Origin: Lunularia cruciata
Lineage: Eukaryota; Streptophyta; Marchantiopsida; Lunulariales; Lunulariaceae
Assembly (NCBI GenBank): GCA_948567375.1
Contig: OX419756.1
Location: 35,912,333-35,976,332, forward strand
Length of the DNA stretch: 64,000 nucleotides
Reading direction: 5' to 3'
The translations under genes and the position numbers were made by a program. Below, piece by piece: positions 11,000 through 23,692 of this stretch (the stretch's first letter is position 1; every line of letters starts with the position of its first letter). Under the pieces are notes generated by a model. That model did no database searches and had not been told where the DNA came from. It worked only from the letters and a program-made list of their open reading frames with translations.

Positions 11000-13900
11000 A
11001 TTAAATACTCTCAAGAGGAAAAAATTCTATTAAAAAATTTTCTGAGCTTCATTTCGTGTTTTTATTTAAGTAATGTCAAATTATGAGGTATTTAAAAAAC
11101 AAATTAAAATAAAATAATTTACCTGTTAAAATAAAAATCAACAATCAAGTCACACGCCGCAATTAACAAACATTACCTCCCTTTACCCTTTTAATTGATA
11201 TAAGCAAACATCTTCCTAATGCACTTGATAATTTGGTTTTGTCGGAACCATCCCAAACGTTTAGCCATGTACTAAATTACCTTGTTATCGTTGACTAGCT
11301 AGCTAGCTTGGCTAGCTCAGTGACCTTCTTGTCATTGTTGAACACTAACTTTAATGATACGTTCTCTCACAACATTTTAATTGTAGCTACCAATTCACAT
11401 TGCATGGAAAGTTGGTAAATCTTTTTCAATTTTTGGATTTGGTTCAGCAAAGTTTTAACCATCAAAGTCTATCTCAATCTTTTTAGCTAAGTTCTTTGGA
11501 AATGTTATGAGCTAACTTCTCAAACTTTATCTTTAGGTTTTGGTAAAATTTTCTATGCAAAGGGACAACTTTGTCATTGATGCTCCGTGAGGCATAATGT
11601 AGAATGTCGGTTAAGTTTGCCAAGCTTCTTTTAAATGTCAACAACATCAGTAAATAAGAAGGATAACTTCAATGAATATGGAACATGTTGTACGATAAAG
11701 AAGAAAAAACTTAATAACTATCAATTATTAAGTTTAGATAAAGAAACCTTATCATTGGATGATCCATTGATGAACCCTACTTTGTACGATATAAATTGTC
11801 ATCCAACCTAGTTTAACTCTATTTTTCACTCTATTTCAGCAAGGAGCAAAGTACACCCATAGAGCGTTTTGAGCTTAGTCTTTAACATCATAGGTTGATG
11901 AGCATATGTTAAGCAGTCAATATCTACATTGAGGGGATATGAATAAAACTCCAATATAGATATCTGCATGCACAATATAACCTTTGTCTTGTCTCTTGAA
12001 GGAAGAAATATTTCCAAATGTACATACATAAGAAATACATATTCATATTTATATTTTAAATACTTTTGAATTTTTATTTTATAATTTTCAATGTTTATGC
12101 CTTGGCCATTAACATTTGACAAATGCTCAAAAAGAAAGAAGCACATGTTTTCTTTCCTTGCCTATTTTTTCCTTCTTATGCCTTTAAGGAGAGACTCTTA
12201 AAATACTTTCCATAGCACCTACCATCACACAAGTAAAACTTGGAAGCATCATCCATCTTCTTCACCTTTTGCAAACAATTATCAACATTTATCCCTATCT
12301 CCAAAGGTGAAAAAATGACACATTGCAAATAAATTGTGTAGATGCATGTTTGGCATACATTGGTTAAGATTCTTAATAAGCAAAGAATTATTGTCATGAA
12401 AAATTCCACATCAACCCATGATCATATGCTAATGTAAGACTTTTAGCCCAAGTAGCTCACCTCCATCTATGATGTTCCAACCAAAAAAATTTAATATATT
12501 GAATATGGACAAAGCTAAGAAAACCTTAATTTTATCAAACACATTACTTATCATGATACAATAACCTAGGAAGCATGGAGAAACAATACCTTTTAGAAGG
12601 ACAAAAGTTATAGTTTCTTGATTAAATTATGGCAAAGTAGCAAATCAGAAACCATGCTAGGATTTCATTGGGCCTTGCATTTGAGCTGTAGTGCACATGC
12701 AATGCTATTATGATGCATATACAATACTTTATAGCATACATACATATGCCATACTTCTTGACCAAACATGTAGTGTTACTCTTTATCTAAACAATTTAAA
12801 GTAAATTAGCACTTGGAGAGTGTTTCACTTTTGGCCACTAAAGGTAATACAACATCAAAAAGTATTTCCATATTTCACAATGATGTATCAACTTCATCCA
12901 AAAGAATGACTTCAAGTCCAAATCTAACACCTTCTTTAGTATTATGCACCAATGAGGTATGGTTTCTTTGAATCAATTACCTCATTAATTTATGTAAGGA
13001 TGCCACAATATCTCCATGTTTTAATCATCTTTGGTATGAAATTTATAAATGGAGATATATCAACCAGAAGTTATGATCATATAAATGTGCATCAAATGTG
13101 TTCCAATTTTATTTGCATGATAAGAAACCTCAAATGTTATCTAAGTCTTATTTTTGTCTTAACTATGCCAATCAAATAAAGCCTTGAGCAAGGACCATGG
13201 AAAATATTTAAAATTAAGGCCATGGCTCTTGGCAGATGCTTGACCAACAAAATGTAAATAATAAATCAACTTAAACTTAAAGTCTAGTTAATCTTGAGAT
13301 GATGTCAAAATCAAACTAGTTACTTTCCCTTTCTTTTCCTTGTGAGCATGGTACTAAACATTTGTGGATACTTGCTACAACTTACAACAACAACAATGAA
13401 CAACAAACAATGAAATATAAAATAGAGAAGACCCAAAGAGTCAAAAGGCTTAAAACATAATACAAATTATATGTTATTTTACAATGTCAAATAATCAACT
13501 TCTATTTATGTGAGCATTCAGTCACCATTATACAAGGTTTGATGTAGTTCTTGGTTGCTATAACTAGAGTATTGAGAATGAAGAGCTTAGGGATCATCTA
13601 TATTGTTTTGCAACCAACTCCCAGTAGTCCTTTTTCTTTCACATTTGAACATACTTTGACCATCATATGCACATATTACTTTATAGATAGCTAGGTAAGT
13701 CATGTGCAAATAGTGTCTAGAAGGTAATAGATATGAAGGAACAACATTGAACAATCTTAACTTATAAGCAACTGAGAAAACTACTATTTTGTTAGAGTTC
13801 ATGCAAAGATAATCTGAGATATTATCAACATTTTTTTTCCTTTGGAGTGTAAGTACAAGAAGGCTAATTTTGAGTATTTTTGGTTCCTGAAAATGATAGA

Positions 13901-16010
13901 TAAAGAAACTGAAAGTTTAGGTACTCAAGTAGACTAACATATCTATAGAAACTTATCTTGTACTCCCTCTTTGTTCCAACTTTGCTAATGTGGTGATTTT
14001 TCTTGTCCATAACTGCACTTGTTAGCACAATCCATCCAAAATAGAGAATATTATTTTTGGAAATTTGTGCATCATCAAAAGGAGGTGCTTCTTTTATTGA
14101 TAATGCACCAAATACTTCAAATACAACATCATTATCGTAGCTATTAGGAACACAAGTCCCTCAATGATGCTCAAAATTTGAAAGCTTAACCTATGCTAGA
14201 ACACTTAAGTCTATCATACATAGTGCCAAGTCATACAATGAGACTAACAATGGATCCCGCTTAGCTAGCCAAGATATAATCTAACAAAATTTACTCTTGG
14301 GACATATGTGTGTTAGGTACTTGGTGTTAGTTATGCCTTAAGTCATATTTTGGATGCAAAAGATACTATAAGTATTACCACCTTGAAGACTCCAATAAGC
14401 AATGTCTATTAGAAGATCAAGATTGAAAACACTTGATAATTGGATATCTTGGGATGAATTGATTGTTTGTTGATGAGAAGTGTAGAAGAGAAAAGACCAA
14501 AACAACAAGATATTGTTGTCTCCAAATCATAACTCACCATTTTATAATATGAATAAATTCCACTAAATACAAGCAAAAGGGAAATCATTAGATAGAACAT
14601 CTTATCAAAATGATACATCTGGGTGAAAAGTGAATATGAATATGAATATGAATATTGATTTGAAGTGAGAGAGAATGTAAATGTGATTATTCATGGAAAT
14701 ATCTAAACAAAAACAAGGTCTTGAATACAATAAATTCATGATTGAGTGCATGATAAATCTATATGTAAAATATTTTCCACAAGAAAAGTGGTATTACATA
14801 TGAATGCCATTTAATGTCAATTTCTATCCAAAAAACTGGTAACTTGGAACAAAACTTGTAACTTGGAACAACCTCACATAACAAGCAAGGAGAAAACAAA
14901 GAAATTAGTATTAAGTCAAGGTTTAATTCCCAATGTTCAATATGTCCATTATGAATAGACCAGAAGAATTGATTATTAGATTATTCTTAATTCTTGTACT
15001 ATACTTAATTGATATAAAATTGCACCAACCAATACAAAAATCTACAACATCATACATTGATCATTGAAGGCACGTCCAATCCATTCTAGTTATTCAATCT
15101 CTTCTCAATAAGAAAAAACTAGTCATTAATGTTGAAGTAAGTTCACAATGCCAAGTTTCTTTACTGTAAGAAGTTGTATTGATCAAAACCATCATATATG
15201 CCAATATATACTACTAAAGTTCAATAGGGTAGAAAAGTAAAGACAAGCATCTTTCATGCATTTCAAAAAAGCTTCTATACATGAAGCCTTTTTGTTCACT
15301 TTTCTTTTAGATTCTTGCTATGGCTCTTTGAGAAAAAAAACCTCTTCCATATACCCTATAGTCTAGTTCTACTCTTGTATTGGCAGCTTCTCTAGTTTCT
15401 TCCAAGCAATTGGTACTTTAATTGTTATTGATTCTACCAATTTTTGCATATTTATTGTATCTATAGGAGGATTTTTTCCATTACTTAGGATATTATAGCT
15501 GGAGTTGCTCCAATTGTGAATATCCTTTGGATATTCTTATGGATATTGGTTTTTTTGTTGTAACATGTCTTTCAAGCCGATCATTCTATAAGAAGTAATC
15601 ACATATATTTAAACATAAAAGAGATACAACTACATCTAGTTTGCTAATCACAAAACAAAGAAACACTATCTTCCTTCTACATTCAAAGTGGTGGCTTCCA
15701 AAGCTCATTTAAAAAACCATCAATGTCCACATTATTGTTTGTAAACCTGCCAGTTTGTAAATTTATTTCTTGTACTATTTTCAAAAATTACTCCCTTGTC
15801 ATCTCCTCTAAAACGATGGGCCCGAGTCTCTTGAACACAAAAACATGTGTTTTGCATTAGTAACAAAACGCGGTGTGAGAGTAAGAAGGATAGAAAGAAG
15901 GATCCCATCAAGATATCAGAACTATGCAAGTCGATTGGTTCTGTACTAAGGGAATGCAACTTAGATCTTTGTGGGAGTGTTTGGCTCATTTTGCCTTTGA
16001 TCTGAGTGGC
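11000..16010. other. AT-rich, gene-poor stretch with unassigned TE-like debris
   Basis: Several minus-strand frames of 60-110 codons occur (12146-11826, 12409-12176, 13802-13587, 14618-14409). One contains a CDGRCYGKYFKS-like run that faintly recalls Helitron helicase text (C-x-D-G-x-C-x-K-x-F), but the neighbouring frames do not confirm it. A (TATGAA)n microsatellite sits at about 14634-14655. I cannot support a gene here. Confidence 0.4.
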
Positions 16011-16106
16011 AAGGATCAAGAGAAAAAGGCAACTACGTAGGAAAAAGAAAGGATGAGAAGACCCCATCAAGCCGTACAAGGGAAAGAAAAAAAAGGTAAC
16101 ATGGTG

Positions 16107-16823
16107 CTAAGCCCCAATAGAGTATATATGAGAAATTTGCCCTACCGCACCTAAGATATCCAAGCTATGCAAGTCGTACGATCTACACACAACTGGAGCA
16201 TCCAAAGAAACATCAACTAATGTGATTGCTCTCCTATAGATTGCACCAACCACTACCCTCTGTAGAGCAATAGACACATGTTGTCTAAAATATGCTACAA
16301 AGTATGAGAGTGAGAGGGGTACCCCTTGATGCTTAACATGATAAACTCTCATGCACTCCTTGAAAAATGTGTCAAATGCCGTGTCCATCACTCCATATAA
16401 CTCCAAGGCTAGAGGAACAAAGAGGCGACCTCGCTGCATGCCCCTATACTTGGAGACCTTACGACCTGCTACTGCACTTGCCGCCCATCCAAGGGGATGG
16501 GTAATCACTCCTTTTGAAATTGTATCCCATGTAGGGTCCATAACCACGACATCCGCTATTGTCACTTGATCATCTTGGACCAAGTATAAGTCTACCTTGA
16601 AACGTGTTGTCTGCAAAGCATATGAATGCTCCCTCCAAACCAAGTATCCACTCTTTTGTACCATAGCAAACACTATGTCCCTAATGGCATCATGAGTAGC
16701 TATCCTTTGTCCTCCAAAAAGACACCGTGTCATGTGGACCGTTGTTGCATCTTGTGTAGAACCACACTCACAAGTGAGTAATGAAGATATAGATGTGTGG
16801 ACAAAACCTAGGCAAAACCTCAT
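16107..16823 (-). CDS. LINE ORF C-terminal part: Cys/His knuckle and PD-(D/E)XK-type endonuclease
   Basis: This open frame of 238 codons is downstream of the RT. Near its start a C-x-C-G...H-x4-C pattern (CECGS ... HMTRC) resembles the zinc knuckle after the RT of R2/CRE/NeSL-type LINEs. The THDAIRDIVFAM block, WREHSYAL, and R-x-KVDLYLV...IADVVVMDP follow. This spacing fits the restriction-like endonuclease that nicks target DNA in these elements. The frame is intact, but the element as a whole is interrupted elsewhere. Assignment to the RLE class rests on motif order, not on a profile search. Confidence 0.7.
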   Translation of the reverse strand: MRFCLGFVHTSISSLLTCECGSTQDATTVHMTRCLFGGQRIATHDAIRDIVFAMVQKSGYLVWREHSYALQTTRFKVDLYLVQDDQVTIADVVVMDPTWDTISKGVITHPLGWAASAVAGRKVSKYRGMQRGRLFVPLALELYGVMDTAFDTFFKECMRVYHVKHQGVPLSLSYFVAYFRQHVSIALQRVVVGAIYRRAITLVDVSLDAPVVCRSYDLHSLDILGAVGQISHIYSIGA

Positions 16824-17087
16824 TGTTGTAGAGAAAGTAGCTGGTGCAAGTCGGAATGCCCTAATGCATGGTCAAACTAGGATCCAAGAGCTTGCACCCT
16901 TGCCAGAGCAAGAGCAAAGATGTGCTCTAGTAGCCTGAGGAATGGACAAGTTGACTAAGAGAGAATATAGTGTATGCTCATACTGTCGCTCAATCAAGGA
17001 AGAATGTAAACCTCTAGTCCAATCTAATAATAGTGAAGCAAAAGGTGGAAAATCCTCTTGTGCTCATGGGGATAGACTATCTCTTGT

Positions 17088-18272
17088 CTACCGCAATAAC
17101 ACTTGGAAAGAATAGGATCCTCCCTCCACCTTTGTCACATAAGTCTCCAAAACCAACCTATCAACAACCACAAAACGGGAGGAAAGTAGGGGTGCCAAGA
17201 GAGCCCAACTACCCAAAACTGCTATAGGTGTTGTCTCCTCCATAGAAAGCAAGCCAACCTCACCACATGAGATCAGCAGAGCAGTCTGTCTACGTGCTAA
17301 ATCCCCTATCACACACTCAAAAGTCCATGGTCCAATAATATCACCAAAGACTCCCATAATCTTCCTATCAAATACTCCCAAACATGATAGGAAGGACGGT
17401 GAGGGAGGAGCTGTACAAATGAGGTAGGATGGTCGACGAGCAATATTGGAAGAAAATATACCAAATGCCACTTGCGGATCTCCTAGTAATAGAAGGTCAT
17501 TTACATGGAGAACATCCTCTGCAAGGGCAGCATCTAGGAAGCGTGTGATAAACTCCTTTGATCCTACTGGCACTCCAAGAACACGAAGTCCATCTGTGGA
17601 TGTGATACACCCCTCTAGAAGCCCAAGGTGGAGAGGGATACCTAAAAGGGACCATGCCCTACACTTTGACACCTTGACTCTCAAGCCTACTAGATGGAGC
17701 TCGATAGTCAAGTAGTCAAAGGCCTACCTAATCTGATCTACGGGGCCTACAATGTGTGTATCATCTGCCAAGGAGGAAAACACACAACCTGACATGGCCA
17801 AAGTAGTAGATAGGAGAGCTCTAAAGTAAGCCATGGCAAATAAGAGCCCTCCCAAAGGATCTCCTTGACGTGTACCAACAGTTGACTCCAAGACAATGAC
17901 TCCTTCTTGTGAACCACCATGTTGGTAGTAAAGAGAAGCAGGAGAGCCATAAAAAGACCACACAAAAGGAATGAGACTCGCCAAGGACCCACCAGCCTCC
18001 CTAAGCACTCTAAAGATGGATGCTCGTGAGACGCTATTAAAAGCATTCTCAACATCCACCTGTAGGATGACCCACTCCGGATGGTTTTTTAGGAGTGCTC
18101 TAATGCCCAAAGATATAGCCTCACATCCACTAGGTGTAGCTACTCCAAACTGATGCAGACTAAGGTGTTGTTGAAAGTGAGAACAATGTTGAAGGATAAT
18201 GATACGAATAACCAAACGCAAAAAGATCTCTCCAATAGCAATGGGTCTAATGCCTCCCATGTCCTTCTCCAT
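17088..18272 (-). pseudogene. LINE reverse transcriptase (left copy)
   Basis: The upstream frame (18272-17724) carries the RT palm. It has an entry block GGIRPIAIGEIF, an AFNSVSRASIF block with the first Asp in QVDVENAF, a GTRQGDPLGG block, and the SLADDTHIVG active-site pair of Asp residues. The second frame (17711-17088) carries the thumb and linker (KVSKCRAWS, VLGVPVGS, PQVAFGI). The two are in different frames, so one indel near 17712-17723 breaks the ORF. The 5' end of this domain continues to about 18380, where the solo LTR is inserted. Confidence 0.9.
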
Positions 18273-18385
18273 TGCAAAAAGTCAACTAGCACCTAATACC
18301 CAACTAACAGACATAAGAATATCTCCTCTCACTATTGCTATAGCCACCTAAAACAACTTGGTAAAACCACTAGAAGGATCATCTG

Positions 18386-18811
18386 TGTAACAATATGGAG
18401 TTTAGCAATGAAGTTAGTTGGGCTTACAAAGTAACACATAAGACAAATTAGCCTAGAATATTCTGGAAGTATCTAGGAAGCTTCTTGGGAAGCTTCCTAG
18501 CTAGTTTAGCTTGCACTTCAAGTAAGTAGCTTCAAGAAGGAAGCTTTTAGAAGCTTCCAACTAGCTTAACTTGCACGCCAAGTAGGCGGCTTCTAGAAGG
18601 AAGCTTCTTGAGAAGCTTCCTAGTTAACTTGGCTTGCACTCTAAGAAAGCGGCTTGAGGAGGCTTCTTGAGAAGCTTCTTGAAGGCCTTGTATGCTACCT
18701 ATAAATACCAAAGCCAAAGCTCATGCTAGGCATTCGGAGTTTTCACTCATTCAAGTGTCCCAATGTGAGTTTCCATTCTCCTATTTTTCTCCTTGGATTT
18801 GGTCTTTTACA
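18386..18811 (+). repeat. Solo LTR, family A, inserted in the left LINE copy
   Basis: It runs from TGTAACAATATGGAG to CTTTTACA, with the same AAGCTTC-rich middle and CTATAAATACC TATA-like box as the LTR at 1115-1529. Flanks are ATCTG (left) and ATTTT (right), a weak 5-bp target duplication. Alignment with the right LINE copy shows LINE sequence continuing on both sides, so the LTR landed after the LINE. Confidence 0.85.
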
Positions 18812-19549
18812 ATTTTCTTGGAAGCAATCTCTAAGGTGCTCATAAACCATCCTTGACAAGCCTCTTGAGAGAAGGCAAGGGGCAATGCACAATGCTTGTG
18901 AAAATAGCGACCTATCAAGACATAAAGGCTACTCAGGCTTATAATCTAAGACCTCTAGTGGTAGTACCTCTATTGCTATAGGATGTAGTGAGCGTAAGGA
19001 AGAGATATTCTCATCAGTAGGACTCGCTATAGACAAAGGATGTAGTGCTCATGTTGCTCTACTAAACTCTCTTGCTTGACCCAATGTCCTACATTGTCGT
19101 AATCGAGTGGAGTCTGTGGTATCTTGTGGTGATGCTTGTCTCCTAAATTGTGTAGCCCTAACAGACTCCTCTTGAAGGGCCACCTAATCCTCCACTTGGA
19201 ATTGAAAAAATCTAGCAGCCACTTCTCTATGCCCTGCACGTCCCCCTCTAGCATAACGAAGACACCATCAAGGGAGTAAGAGGTATAGAAACCATGCTAA
19301 CTCGTCCAAGGGATCACGTGCCAAATGATCAAGTGGTAGGCAAAAAGCCTGTCTAGCCTCATCATGGAGTGTGCGGGATAGCCTATTGAATAGACGTGGA
19401 CGTGGAAAACTAGTCTCAAATAACTACAAAATGCAACCCACCTGAGAAGCTTACCACTCTCATGACTCAATCGATATCCCTGGAATGATCAACAAAGGGA
19501 TAGAAGAAGCGTGTGTAATCTCGAGTGTCACTACTATTGATGTGGTTGC

Positions 19550-19792
19550 TCATCTCACGTGGGCATCCCAAGTGGTCCAATCATAGTCCTTGTGCATCAT
19601 TCTCACATGGGTCTTTACCCCTTGTGAGGTAAAGCGTCGATGACACACCGGGCATGGTGTATCCTGACCCGCTCTAGGCAATCCCACATAGGAAGGTGTA
19701 ACCATGGCTAGCACTAAAATAATGATAGTAACACATATTGCTCCTTTCCATATCTCTCCATATCTGCAAAACCACAACACTTCACATTCCAA
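19550..19792 (-). CDS. LINE N-terminal C2H2 zinc-finger fragment (left copy)
   Basis: The 80-codon frame includes CPVCHRRFTSQGVKTH...H, a classical C2H2 finger, preceded by a hydrophobic run. RLE-type LINEs carry such fingers at the N-terminus for target-DNA binding. The start Met at 19792 matches the start at 20617 of the opposite copy. Confidence 0.75.
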   Translation of the reverse strand: MECEVLWFCRYGEIWKGAICVTIIILVLAMVTPSYVGLPRAGQDTPCPVCHRRFTSQGVKTHVRMMHKDYDWTTWDAHVR

Positions 19793-20101
19793 CTCACATA
19801 AGAAAATAATCTCTCCAAACCCTAAAATCTATAACTCTCATAACTTTCAATTTTCATCTCTACAATTTTCAACCTAGATTCCCATGGAAATTAATCATGA
19901 AAACCAATAGATTGAAAATGAAAATTCCAGACCCATCACTCTCAATATATAATAATCACTCTAAACCCTAAAAAAATATAAATTTTCATAACTTTCTACT
20001 CTATTCTCCATAATCTTCAATCTAGGTACCAAGGAAACCAAAATTAAAAGATGAAGAGAATCGACTATTTACTCAAGTGCTACTTGCTAGAGAACCCTCA
20101 A

Positions 20102-20308
20102 AAAATAAAGACACCGTCAACCGTCCCACCTCCACCCTCTCTCGCAACTTCCAAAATTCCAAAATTGAGAAGAGTAGAACCCCTATTAAGGATCTAAACC
20201 CTATAACTCTTGAGTAGTTCTAGTGATGGGTCGCAAATGTGGAGCTACGGGAGAGTGTGGAGACGGGAGAGGAGAGGGAGAGATGTGAGACAATATCTAT
20301 AATTTCTG
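20102..20308. other. Spacer between the two inverted LINE copies
   Basis: About 207 bases separate the symmetric ends CTAGAGAACCCTC (left, ends near 20101) and GAGGGCTCTCTAG (right, starts near 20309). The left half is C/T-rich and the right half G/A-rich (GGAGAGGAGAGGGAGAG), but they are not mirror copies of each other beyond the LINE ends. No gene is seen. Confidence 0.6.
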
Positions 20309-20616
20309 AGGGCTCTCTAGTATGTAGCATTCGAGTGAATAGTTGATTCTCTTCATTTTTCAATTTTGGTTCTATTGGTACCTAGATTGAAGACTATGGA
20401 GAATGGAGTAGAAAGTTATGGGGACTTTTAGCTTTTTTAGGGTTTAGAGTGATCATTATACATTGAGAGTGATGGGTTGGGAATTTTCATTTCCAATCTC
20501 TTTGTTTTCATGATCAAGTTCCATGGGAATTTAGTTTGAAAATTTTGGAGATGGAAATTGAAAGTTATGAGAGCTTATAGATTTTAGGGTTTTGAGAGAT
20601 CGTTTTCTTATGTGAG

Positions 20617-20949
20617 TTGGGATGTGAGGGGTTGTGGTTTTGCAGAGATGGGGAGATATGGAGAGTAGCAGCATGTGTTACTATCATTATTCTTGTGCTA
20701 GCCATGACTACACCTTCCCATGTGGGGTCGTCAAGAGCGGGTCGGGATACACCATGCCCGGTGTGTCACCAACGCTTCACCTCGCAAGGGGTAAAGACCC
20801 ATGTGGGAAGGACGCACAAGGACTATGATTGGACCACTTGGGATGCCCATGTGAGACAAGTGACCACATTGACAACTGTGACACTCAGGATTACGCACGC
20901 TTCTTCTATACCATCGTTGATTGTTCTAGGGATACCGATCGAGTCGTAG
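20617..20949 (+). CDS. LINE N-terminal C2H2 zinc-finger fragment (right copy)
   Basis: This frame of 110 codons contains CPVCHQRFTSQGVKTH...H. The residues match the left copy closely (DYDWTTWDAHVR follows the finger in both). It is the N-terminal part of the LINE ORF, now separated from the RT by stops. Confidence 0.75.
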   Translation: MGCEGLWFCRDGEIWRVAACVTIIILVLAMTTPSHVGSSRAGRDTPCPVCHQRFTSQGVKTHVGRTHKDYDWTTWDAHVRQVTTLTTVTLRITHASSIPSLIVLGIPIES

Positions 20950-21693
20950 GAGTGGTTAGCTTCTCAAGCGGGTTGCATTTTGGGGTTATTTGAGACTAGT
21001 TTTCCATGTCCACGTCTATTCCATAGGCTATCCCGCACACTCCATAATGAGGCTAGACAGGCTTTTTGCCTACCACTTGATCGTTTGGCACGTGATCCCT
21101 TGGACGAGTTAGCATGGTTCCTATTCCTCTTACTCCCTTGACGGTGTCTTCGTTATGCTAGAGAAGGACGTGCGGGGCATAGAGAGGTGGCTGCTAGATT
21201 TTTTTGATTCCAAGCAGGGGATTGGGCAGCCCTTCAAGAGGAGTCTATTAGGGCTACACGATTTAGGAGATGGCATCGCTACAAGATACCATAGATTCCA
21301 CTCGATTACAACGATGTAGGACATTGGGTCAGGCGGGAGAGTTTAGTAGAGCAGCACGAGCGCTACACCCTTTGTCTATAGTGAGTCCTACTGATGAGAC
21401 CATCTCTTCCTTACGCTCACTGCATCCTATAGCAGTAGAGGGACTACCACTAGAGGTCTTAGCCTGAGTAGCCTTTATGTCTTGATAGGTTGCTATTTGC
21501 ACAAGCATTGTGCACTGCCACTCGCCTTTCCTCAGGAGGCTTGTCAGGGATGGTTTATGAGCACCTTAGAGATTGCTTCCAGGCAAATGATCCTTCTAGT
21601 GGTTTTATTGAGTTGTTTCAGGTGGCTACAGCGGTATCGAGAGGAGACATTCTTATGTCTATTAGTCGGGTGTTAGGTGCTAGTTGACTTCTC

Positions 21694-22866
21694 GTGATGG
21701 AGAAGGACACGGAAGGCATTAGACCGATTGCTATTGGAGAGATCTTTTTGCGTGTGGTCAGTCGTACCATTGTCCTTCAGCATTGTTCTCACTTGCAACA
21801 ACACCTTAGTCCACATCAGTTTGGAGTAGCTACACATGGAGGATGTGAGGTTATATCTCTAGGCATTAGAGCACTCCTGGATATCCATCCGGAGTAGATC
21901 GTCCTACAGGTGGATGTTGAGAACGCTTTTAATTGCGTCTCACGTGCATCCATCTTTAGAGAGCTTAGGGAGGCTGGTGGATCCTTGGCGAGTCTCATTC
22001 CTTTTGTGCGGTCTTTTTATGGCTCTCCTGCTTCTCTTTACTACCAGCATGGTGGTTCACAAGAAGGAGTCACCGTCTTGGAGTCAACTGTTGGTACACG
22101 TCAAGGAGATCCTTTGGGGGAGCTCTTATTTGCCATGGCTCACTTTAGAGCTCTCCTATCTACTACTTTGGCCATGTCAAGTTGTTTATTTTCCTCCTTG
22201 GCAGATGATACACACATCGTAGGCCCTATAGATCAGATTAGGCAGGTCTTTGACTACTTGACTACCGAGCTACATCTAGTAGGCTTGAGAGTCAAGGTAT
22301 CAAAGTGTAGGGCATGGTCTCCTTTAGGTATCCCTCCCCACCTTGAGCTTCCAAAGGGGTGTATCACATCCACAGATGGACCTTGTGTTCTTGGAGTGCC
22401 AATAAGATCGGAGGATTTTGTCACATGCTTCTTAGACGCTGCTCTTGCAAAGGATGTTCTCCATGTAGATGACTTTCCATTACTAGGAGATCTGCAAGTG
22501 GCATTTGGTATACTCTCTTCCAATATTGCTTGTCGGCCATCCTACCTCATCCGTATAGTTCCCCCCTCACCGTCCTTCCTATCACGTTTGAGAGCATTTG
22601 ATAGGAGGATTATGGGAGTCTTTGGTGATATTATTGGACCAAGGACCTTTGAGTGTGTGACAGAGGATTTGGCATGTAGACAGACGGCTCTGCCAATCTC
22701 ATGTGGTGGGGTTGGCTTGCTTTCTATGGAGGAGATGACACCTATAGCATTTTTGGGTAGTTTAGCTCTCTTTGCACCCCTACTTTGCTCTCGTTTTGTG
22801 GTTGCTAATAGGCCGGTTTTGGAGACTTATGTGATAGAGGTGGAGGGAGGATCCTTTTCTCTCTAG
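21694..22866 (+). pseudogene. LINE reverse transcriptase (right copy)
   Basis: The first frame (21694-21897) has GIRPIAIGEIF and HQFGVAT. A stop follows, and the long frame 21910-22866 (318 codons) has DVENAFNCVSRASIF, GTRQGDPLGE, SLADDTHIVG and the thumb region. The catalytic Asp residues are present in the text, but the stop at about 21896 and upstream breaks make the copy inactive. Confidence 0.9.
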
Positions 22867-22938
22867 ACGTTATTGCGGAAGACAAGAGATAGTCTATCCC
22901 CATGAGCACGAGAGGATTTTCCACCGTTTGCTTCACTA

Positions 22939-23692
22939 TTGTCAGATTGGACTAGAGGTTTACAGTCTTCCTTGATGGAGCGACAGTGTGAGCATACGCT
23001 ACATTCTCTCTTAGTCGACTCGTCCATTCCTCAGGCTACTAGATCACGTCTACGCTCTTGCTCCGGCAAGGGTGCATGCTCTTGGATCCTAGCTCGACGG
23101 TGCATTAGGGCTTTCCGTCTCGCACCAGCTACTTTCTCTACAGCAATGAGGTTTCGCTTAGGGTTTGGTCCACCCATCTGCATCTTCATTACTCACTTGT
23201 GAGTGTGGCTCTACACTAGATGCAGCAGCGGTCCACATGACACGGTGTCCTTTTGGAGGATAGAGGATAGCTATCCATGATGCCATTAGAGGCATAGTGT
23301 TTGCTATGGCACGAGAGAGTGGATACTTGGCTTGGAGGGAGCGTTTGCATGCCTTGCAGACGACACGTATCAGGGAAGACTTATACTTGGTCAGAGATGA
23401 CCAGGTGACAATAACGGATGTCGTGGTTACGGACCTTACGCGGGATACAGTTTTGGAGGGAGTGATTACCCATCCTCCTGGATGGATGGCGAGTGCAACA
23501 ACAGGTCGCAAGGTCTCCAAGTATAGGGGCATGCAACGAGGTCACCTCTTTGTTCCTCTAGCCTTGGAGTTATATGGAGCGATGGACACGAGAGGGAGTG
23601 CGATGATGGACACGAGAGGGAGTGTTAGGGAGTGCACGAGAGCTTATCATGTTAGGCGTCAGGGGTACCACTCTCACTCTCATACTTTGTAA
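22939..23692 (+). pseudogene. LINE knuckle and endonuclease part (right copy)
   Basis: Frame 22939-23202 matches the linker before the knuckle. Frame 23297-23692 matches the endonuclease (FAMARESGYLAWRERLHAL, DLYLVRDDQVTI, DVVVTDLTRD). A short direct duplication near 23580-23620 (GATGGACACGAGAGGGAGTG twice) adds residues that are absent from the left copy. The Cys/His knuckle lies in a shifted frame at about 23190-23240. Confidence 0.7.

Larger units (their letters stand above)
16021..20101 (-). mobile_element. LINE with restriction-like endonuclease, left copy of an inverted pair
   Basis: This full-length-looking non-LTR element reads right to left. It has a 5' untranslated part (about 20101-19800), an N-terminal C2H2 finger (19792-19550), a middle region (19254-18830), reverse transcriptase (18350-17088) and a C-terminal Cys/His knuckle plus endonuclease-like part (16823-16107). 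A 3' tail ends near 16021. A solo family-A LTR (18386-18811) splits it between the middle region and the RT. The other copy at 20309-23954 matches along its whole length. Without the LTR, both copies are about 3.6 kb. Stops and at least one frame change (near 17715, inside the RT) show it is dead. Confidence 0.85.

Noticed and set aside
11826-12409. Possible Helitron helicase fragment on the minus strand
   Set aside because: Only one short C-x-D-G-x-C-like run supports it. No neighbouring Rep or helicase motif could be found, so it was left as unassigned debris.
16351-16569. Plus-strand 72-codon frame
   Set aside because: It is the antisense of the LINE endonuclease frame on the minus strand.
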